Source: Streptomyces cavernicola
GTDB lineage: Bacteria > Actinomycetota > Actinomycetes > Streptomycetales > Streptomycetaceae
Length of the DNA stretch: 64,000 nucleotides
Reading direction: 5' to 3'
Assembly: GCF_029968035.1 (NCBI RefSeq)
Contig: NZ_JASCIQ010000006.1
Coordinates: 124,001-188,000, forward strand
The stretch's first letter is position 1; each line of letters begins with the position of its first letter. The position numbers and the translations under genes were made by a program. This document shows positions 60,430 to 64,000 of the stretch, in pieces. The notes under the pieces were generated by a model. It saw nothing but the letters and a program-made list of their open reading frames with translations. It was not told where the DNA came from and searched no databases.

Positions 60430-60653
60430 CTTGCACGCTCTTCCTGACAGGTTCTTGCAAGCCTCTTGCAGAGGTCCGTCGGCCGGATCCAGGGGAGGTC
60501 GGCGGCCGGTTGTCGCCGTCCGTGATCGGGTAATTGCGAGATTATCTCCGGGTTTTACGGGGGTATGCCGGGCCTGTGGCGGCGGGAACCAGTGCAATGC
60601 GCAGGACACGCGGGCGTAACGATCACGGTTCCTTGCAGAAATTTCTCGCAAGG
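60430..60653. promoter_or_regulatory. MalR-type operators in the malR-malE gap
   Basis: CTTGCA occurs at 60430, 60454 and 60464, the last two as a 10-bp direct repeat. Farther on, CCTTGCAGAAA-TTTCTCGCAAGG (60631-60653) is a near-perfect inverted repeat. These agree with the CTTGCA/TTGCAG element known for Streptomyces MalR. A TACGTT -10-like element lies at 60677. The interval carries no gene. Confidence 0.72.
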
Positions 60654-60779
60654 TCTTTCGGCGGCTTTTCATCGCTGTTACGTTCCTGGCAACCCGGCGC
60701 CGCGTCGAGAGCGGCCCGCAGGAGATGCCCGTTTCCGGGGCGATCTCCCTCTGTTCCGGGATCAGTTGAAGGAGTTCAC

Positions 60780-62054
60780 ATGCGGCGTGGCACAGCGGCG
60801 ACCGGGCTGATCGCGGCCCTGGCCATCACAGCGACGGCCTGCGGGGGCGGCGAGAGCACCCAGGGCGGCGGCAAGGGCGGCAAGCTCTCCGGCACCGTCA
60901 CCTTCTGGGACACCTCGAACGACGCCGAGAAGGCCACGTACGAGAAGCTCGCCAAGGGCTTCGAGCAGCTGCACCCCGGCGTCCAGGTGCGCTACGTCAA
61001 CGTGCCGTTCGGCGAGGCCAACGCCAAGTTCAAGAACGCCGCCGGCGGCAACTCCGGCGCCCCCGACGTGATGCGCACCGAGGTCGCCTGGACGCAGGAC
61101 TTCGCCTCGCTCGGCTACCTCGCGCCGCTCGACGACACCGCCGCACTCGACGACGAGACGGACTACCTGAAGCAGGCCGCGGCCAGCACCAAGTACCAGG
61201 GCAAGACCTACGCCGCACCGCAGACCATCGACACGCTCGCCCTCTTCTACAACAAGAAGCTCCTGAAGAAGGCCGGCGTGGGCGTCCCCACCTCCGTCGA
61301 CGACATCAAGTCCGCCGCGAAGAAGATCAAGTCGAAGACCGGCGCCACCGCCCTCTACCTGCGCGGCGACGACCCGTACTACTACCTCCCGTACCTCTAC
61401 GGCGAGGGCGGTGACCTGCTCGACGCCAAGAACAAGAAGGTCACCGTCGACGACGAGGAGGGTGCCAAGGCGTTCTCCGTGATGAAGGACCTCGTCGACT
61501 CCAAGGCCGCCGTCACCGACGCGAGCGACGGCTACAACAACCAGCTGAACGCCTTCAAGGACGGCGACGTCGCCATGGCCCTCGACGGCCCCTGGTCCAT
61601 CGAAGGGGCCCTGCAGGGCAAGGAGTTCAAGAGCGACAAGGGCAACCTCGGCGTCGCCCCCGTCCCCGCCGGCACCTCCGGCGGCCAGGGCTCCCCGCAG
61701 GGCGGCTGGAACCTCGCCGCCTACGCCGGGTCCAAGAACCTCGACGCCTCCTACGAGTTCATCAAGTACATGAGCTCCGCGAAGGTGCAGCAGCAGACCA
61801 CCGAGAAGCTCAGCCTCCTGCCCACCCGCACCTCCGTGTACGAGCAGCAGTCCGTCAAGGACAACCAGATGGTGCAGTTCTTCAAGCCCGCCGTCGAGAA
61901 GTCCGTCGAGCGGCCGTGGATCCCGGAGAGCAACGCCCTGTTCGAGCCGATCCGCCTCCAGCTGGAGAAGGTCCTCAGCGGCAAGGCCAAGCCCGCCGAG
62001 GGCGCGAAGGGCGTCGGCGACGCGTACCGCAAGCTCCTCAAGGACTACAAGTAA
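60780..62054 (+). CDS. malE: maltose/maltodextrin-binding lipoprotein
   Basis: This 424-residue lipoprotein has the signal sequence GLIAALAITATACGGG with the lipobox cysteine, then a binding-protein fold: GTVTFWDTSNDAEKATYEKL, FKNAAGGNSGAPDVMRTEVA and MALDGPWSIEGAL. It matches Streptomyces MalE. The ATG at 60780 follows GAAGGAG. It captures maltose or maltodextrin for the MalFG permease. It is controlled by the divergent malR through the operators upstream. Confidence 0.92.
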   Translation: MRRGTAATGLIAALAITATACGGGESTQGGGKGGKLSGTVTFWDTSNDAEKATYEKLAKGFEQLHPGVQVRYVNVPFGEANAKFKNAAGGNSGAPDVMRTEVAWTQDFASLGYLAPLDDTAALDDETDYLKQAAASTKYQGKTYAAPQTIDTLALFYNKKLLKKAGVGVPTSVDDIKSAAKKIKSKTGATALYLRGDDPYYYLPYLYGEGGDLLDAKNKKVTVDDEEGAKAFSVMKDLVDSKAAVTDASDGYNNQLNAFKDGDVAMALDGPWSIEGALQGKEFKSDKGNLGVAPVPAGTSGGQGSPQGGWNLAAYAGSKNLDASYEFIKYMSSAKVQQQTTEKLSLLPTRTSVYEQQSVKDNQMVQFFKPAVEKSVERPWIPESNALFEPIRLQLEKVLSGKAKPAEGAKGVGDAYRKLLKDYK

Positions 62055-62116
62055 CCCGAAGCCCTTCAAGGAACGTGAAGCACGGGAACGTGAAGAACAG
62101 GAGGGCTGAACGCCCC

Positions 62117-63127
62117 ATGGCTGTCGACACCGGCCGGCCTGTGGCACGGGCCGCGGACACGAAGAGCGTCCGCGGCCCGGGGCGCCACGACGGCAAGAAT
62201 CCGGGACGGCTGCGCCGCTCGCTGTCCACCCACTGGTACGCGTGGTGCATGGTCGCCCCCGTGGTCCTCGTCATCGGCGTGATCGTCGGATATCCGCTGG
62301 TCCGCGGCGTCTACCTGTCCACGACGAACGCCAACGAGGCCAACGTCGAACGCCACATAGGCGTCAACCACATACCCGCCACGTACGAGTCCGTCGGGCT
62401 CGACAACTACACGGCGATCCTCAGCGACAGCGTGTTCTGGGACCGGCTCGGCTGGACCGTGGTGTGGACCGTGTCCTGCGTGGCCCTGTCCTTCGCGCTC
62501 GGCCTGGCCCTCGCCACCATGCTCAACCGCAAGCTGGCGGGCCGCTCCTACTACCGGATGGCGCTGATCCTGCCCTGGGCGGTCCCGGCGTTCGTGTCCG
62601 TGTTCACGTGGCGGCTGCTCTTCAACGAGAAGAAGGGCATCCTCAACCAGCTCCTCGCCGGCGGCGGCATCGACGCGATCCCGTGGCTCAACGACCCCAC
62701 CTGGGCGAAGCTCTCCGTCATCACCGTCAACGTCTGGCTCGGCGTGCCCTTCATGCTCGTCGCCATGCTCGGCGGACTCCAGTCCATCCCCGGCGAGCTG
62801 TACGAGGCCGCGGAGATGGACGGCGCCAACGCCTGGCAGCGCTTCCGCCACATCACCCTGCCGGGGCTGCGCACCGTCAGCAGCACCGTGGTCCTCATCA
62901 GCGCCATCTGGACCTTCAACATGTTCCCGGTGATCTTCCTGCTCACCAGAGGCGGGCCGGGCGACGCCACCGAGATCCTCGTGACGTACGCCTATCGCCT
63001 CTCCTTCGTCGTCAGCCCACGGGACTTCTCCGGATCCGCCGCCTGGGGCGTGCTCATCCTGCTGCTCCTGTCGTTCTTCGCGGTGATCTACCGCCGCGCG
63101 CTCCGCAAGCAGGGAGAGGTGTGGTGA
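62117..63127 (+). CDS. malF: maltose ABC permease, MalF type
   Basis: This 336-residue permease has six hydrophobic segments and the EAA loop YEAAEMDGANAWQRFRHITL (E-A-A...G) for contacting the ATPase. It opens with a hydrophilic N-terminus and YAWCMVAPVVLVIGVIVGYP. It follows malE by 62 bp; two copies of GGAACGTGAAG sit between. It overlaps malG by four bases. The ATP-binding subunit is absent, as expected if the shared MsiK is used. Confidence 0.93.
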   Translation: MAVDTGRPVARAADTKSVRGPGRHDGKNPGRLRRSLSTHWYAWCMVAPVVLVIGVIVGYPLVRGVYLSTTNANEANVERHIGVNHIPATYESVGLDNYTAILSDSVFWDRLGWTVVWTVSCVALSFALGLALATMLNRKLAGRSYYRMALILPWAVPAFVSVFTWRLLFNEKKGILNQLLAGGGIDAIPWLNDPTWAKLSVITVNVWLGVPFMLVAMLGGLQSIPGELYEAAEMDGANAWQRFRHITLPGLRTVSSTVVLISAIWTFNMFPVIFLLTRGGPGDATEILVTYAYRLSFVVSPRDFSGSAAWGVLILLLLSFFAVIYRRALRKQGEVW

Positions 63128-63999
63128 CCGCCATGACCACCGAACAAGCCACCGCTGCAAGGAAGTTCAGGCCGCGCGGTGAGCGCGGGCAGCTCGCCTC
63201 CGTCGTCCTGCACGTGACGCTGCTCATCGCCTCGGCCGTCGCCGTACTGCCGCCGATGTGGCTGCTCGTGACGTCGTTCAAGCCGAAGAGCGAGGCGTTC
63301 TCCACCGCCCTGGTGAAGGACTTCACCCTCGGCAACTACGACCACGTCCTGAGCGACACGTACTTCCTCAGCTGGCTCGGCAACTCCCTCCTGGTCGTCG
63401 GACTGACCACCGTCATCGGCGTGTTCATCTCCGCGACCACCGGATACGCGGTCTCCCGCTTCAAGTTCCCCGGCATGCGGCCGCTGATGTGGCTGCTCCT
63501 GATCACGCAGATGTTCCCCGTGGCCGTACTGATCGTGCCGCTCTACAACCTTCTCGCGAGCCTCGGACTGCTCAACCAGCCGGTCGGCCTCGTCATCACG
63601 TACCTGACGATCGCCGTGCCGTTCTGCGCCTGGATGATGAAGGGCTACTTCGACTCCATCCCCGTCGAGATCGACGAGGCGGGCCGGGTGGACGGGCTCA
63701 ACCCCTTCGGCACGTTCTGGCGGCTGATCGTGCCGCTCGCCAAGCCGGGCCTCGCCGTCACCGGGTTCTACAGCTTCATCACCGGCTGGGCCGAGGTCGC
63801 GTACGCCTCCGCGTTCATGACCGGCGAGGAGAACCTGACGCTCGCGGGCGGCCTGCAGACCTTCGTCAACCAGTACACCAGCGACTGGGGTTCGCTGACC
63901 GCGGCGGCCGTGATCGTGGCCGTACCCGCGGCGGTGATCTTCGGATTCGCACAGCGGCACCTCGTCTCCGGACTCACGGCGGGCGCGATGAAGTCCTGA
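63124..63999 (+). CDS. malG: maltose ABC permease, MalG type
   Basis: This 291-residue permease has six hydrophobic segments, an EAA loop (VEIDEAGRVDGLNPFGTFWR) and a typical MalG end RHLVSGLTAGAMKS. The GTG at 63124 overlaps the malF stop (GTGA); ATG 63133 is an alternative. It ends one base before the window ends, so following genes (such as a glucosidase) are not visible. Confidence 0.93.
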   Translation: MTAMTTEQATAARKFRPRGERGQLASVVLHVTLLIASAVAVLPPMWLLVTSFKPKSEAFSTALVKDFTLGNYDHVLSDTYFLSWLGNSLLVVGLTTVIGVFISATTGYAVSRFKFPGMRPLMWLLLITQMFPVAVLIVPLYNLLASLGLLNQPVGLVITYLTIAVPFCAWMMKGYFDSIPVEIDEAGRVDGLNPFGTFWRLIVPLAKPGLAVTGFYSFITGWAEVAYASAFMTGEENLTLAGGLQTFVNQYTSDWGSLTAAAVIVAVPAAVIFGFAQRHLVSGLTAGAMKS

Positions 64000-64000
64000 G

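Overview
The window is high-GC actinobacterial chromosome and almost certainly comes from a Streptomyces. Codons end overwhelmingly in G or C, GTG starts are common, and many genes overlap by four bases. LacI-type sugar regulators, a maltose ABC cluster with no ATPase inside the window, a CYP105-type P450 with its 3Fe-4S ferredoxin, and Streptomyces-style intergenic repeats are all present. No rRNA, tRNA, CRISPR array, transposase or phage gene was seen. It reads as accessory and metabolic chromosome rather than an island.

Bases 1-17800: a truncated YfcC/DcuC-type carrier; an AhpD-like protein (carboxymuconolactone decarboxylase family, CMD) behind a perfect ECF41-type promoter; a translationally coupled MoxR ATPase/VWA pair; a beta-lactamase-fold hydrolase with altered catalytic motifs; a small Cys-rich protein; an acetyltransferase; and a stand-alone cytochrome oxidase subunit I. 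These are followed by a second CMD gene diverging from an ECF41 sigma factor across symmetric promoters, a diaminopropionate ammonia-lyase-like enzyme, a methyltransferase, an RsbW-like ATPase diverging from a STAND ATPase, and a thioredoxin-reductase-like flavoprotein.

Bases 17800-34600: a LacI regulator with a PfkB sugar kinase; a frameshifted aquaporin; a secreted esterase; an APC permease with a helical hypothetical; a three-gene polyol-type operon (FGGY kinase, GlpA-like dehydrogenase with a BFD iron-sulfur tail, second flavoprotein); a lysozyme-like protein; a FUSC membrane protein; and a DUF1266 protein.

Bases 34600-46600: a Cys-rich leader peptide and a long hairpin ahead of a TauD-like dioxygenase; a ribbon-helix-helix/DUF4097 pair; a glutathionyl-hydroquinone-reductase-like protein; a secreted DUF4232 protein; a DUF5997 protein beside a LysR effector domain lacking its DNA-binding half; a maltokinase-cap-like protein; a cupin with an operator-controlled promoter and a tandemly repeated 3' end; and the CYP105-like P450 with ferredoxin.

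Bases 46600-64000: a ribose operon (rbsR, rbsA, a fused permease-binding protein, rbsD) behind two tandem operators; a MerR-methyltransferase fusion with a leaderless MerR-type promoter; a metallophosphoesterase/MFS/beta-propeller operon; a DhbE-like adenylation protein that is truncated and has lost its catalytic motifs; an acetyltransferase; and malR diverging from malEFG.

The most striking features are the ECF41 promoters on both CMD genes, the MerR-methyltransferase fusion, the Cys leader with hairpin, the degenerate adenylation protein, and a family of short 15-bp repeats that occurs both between and inside genes.
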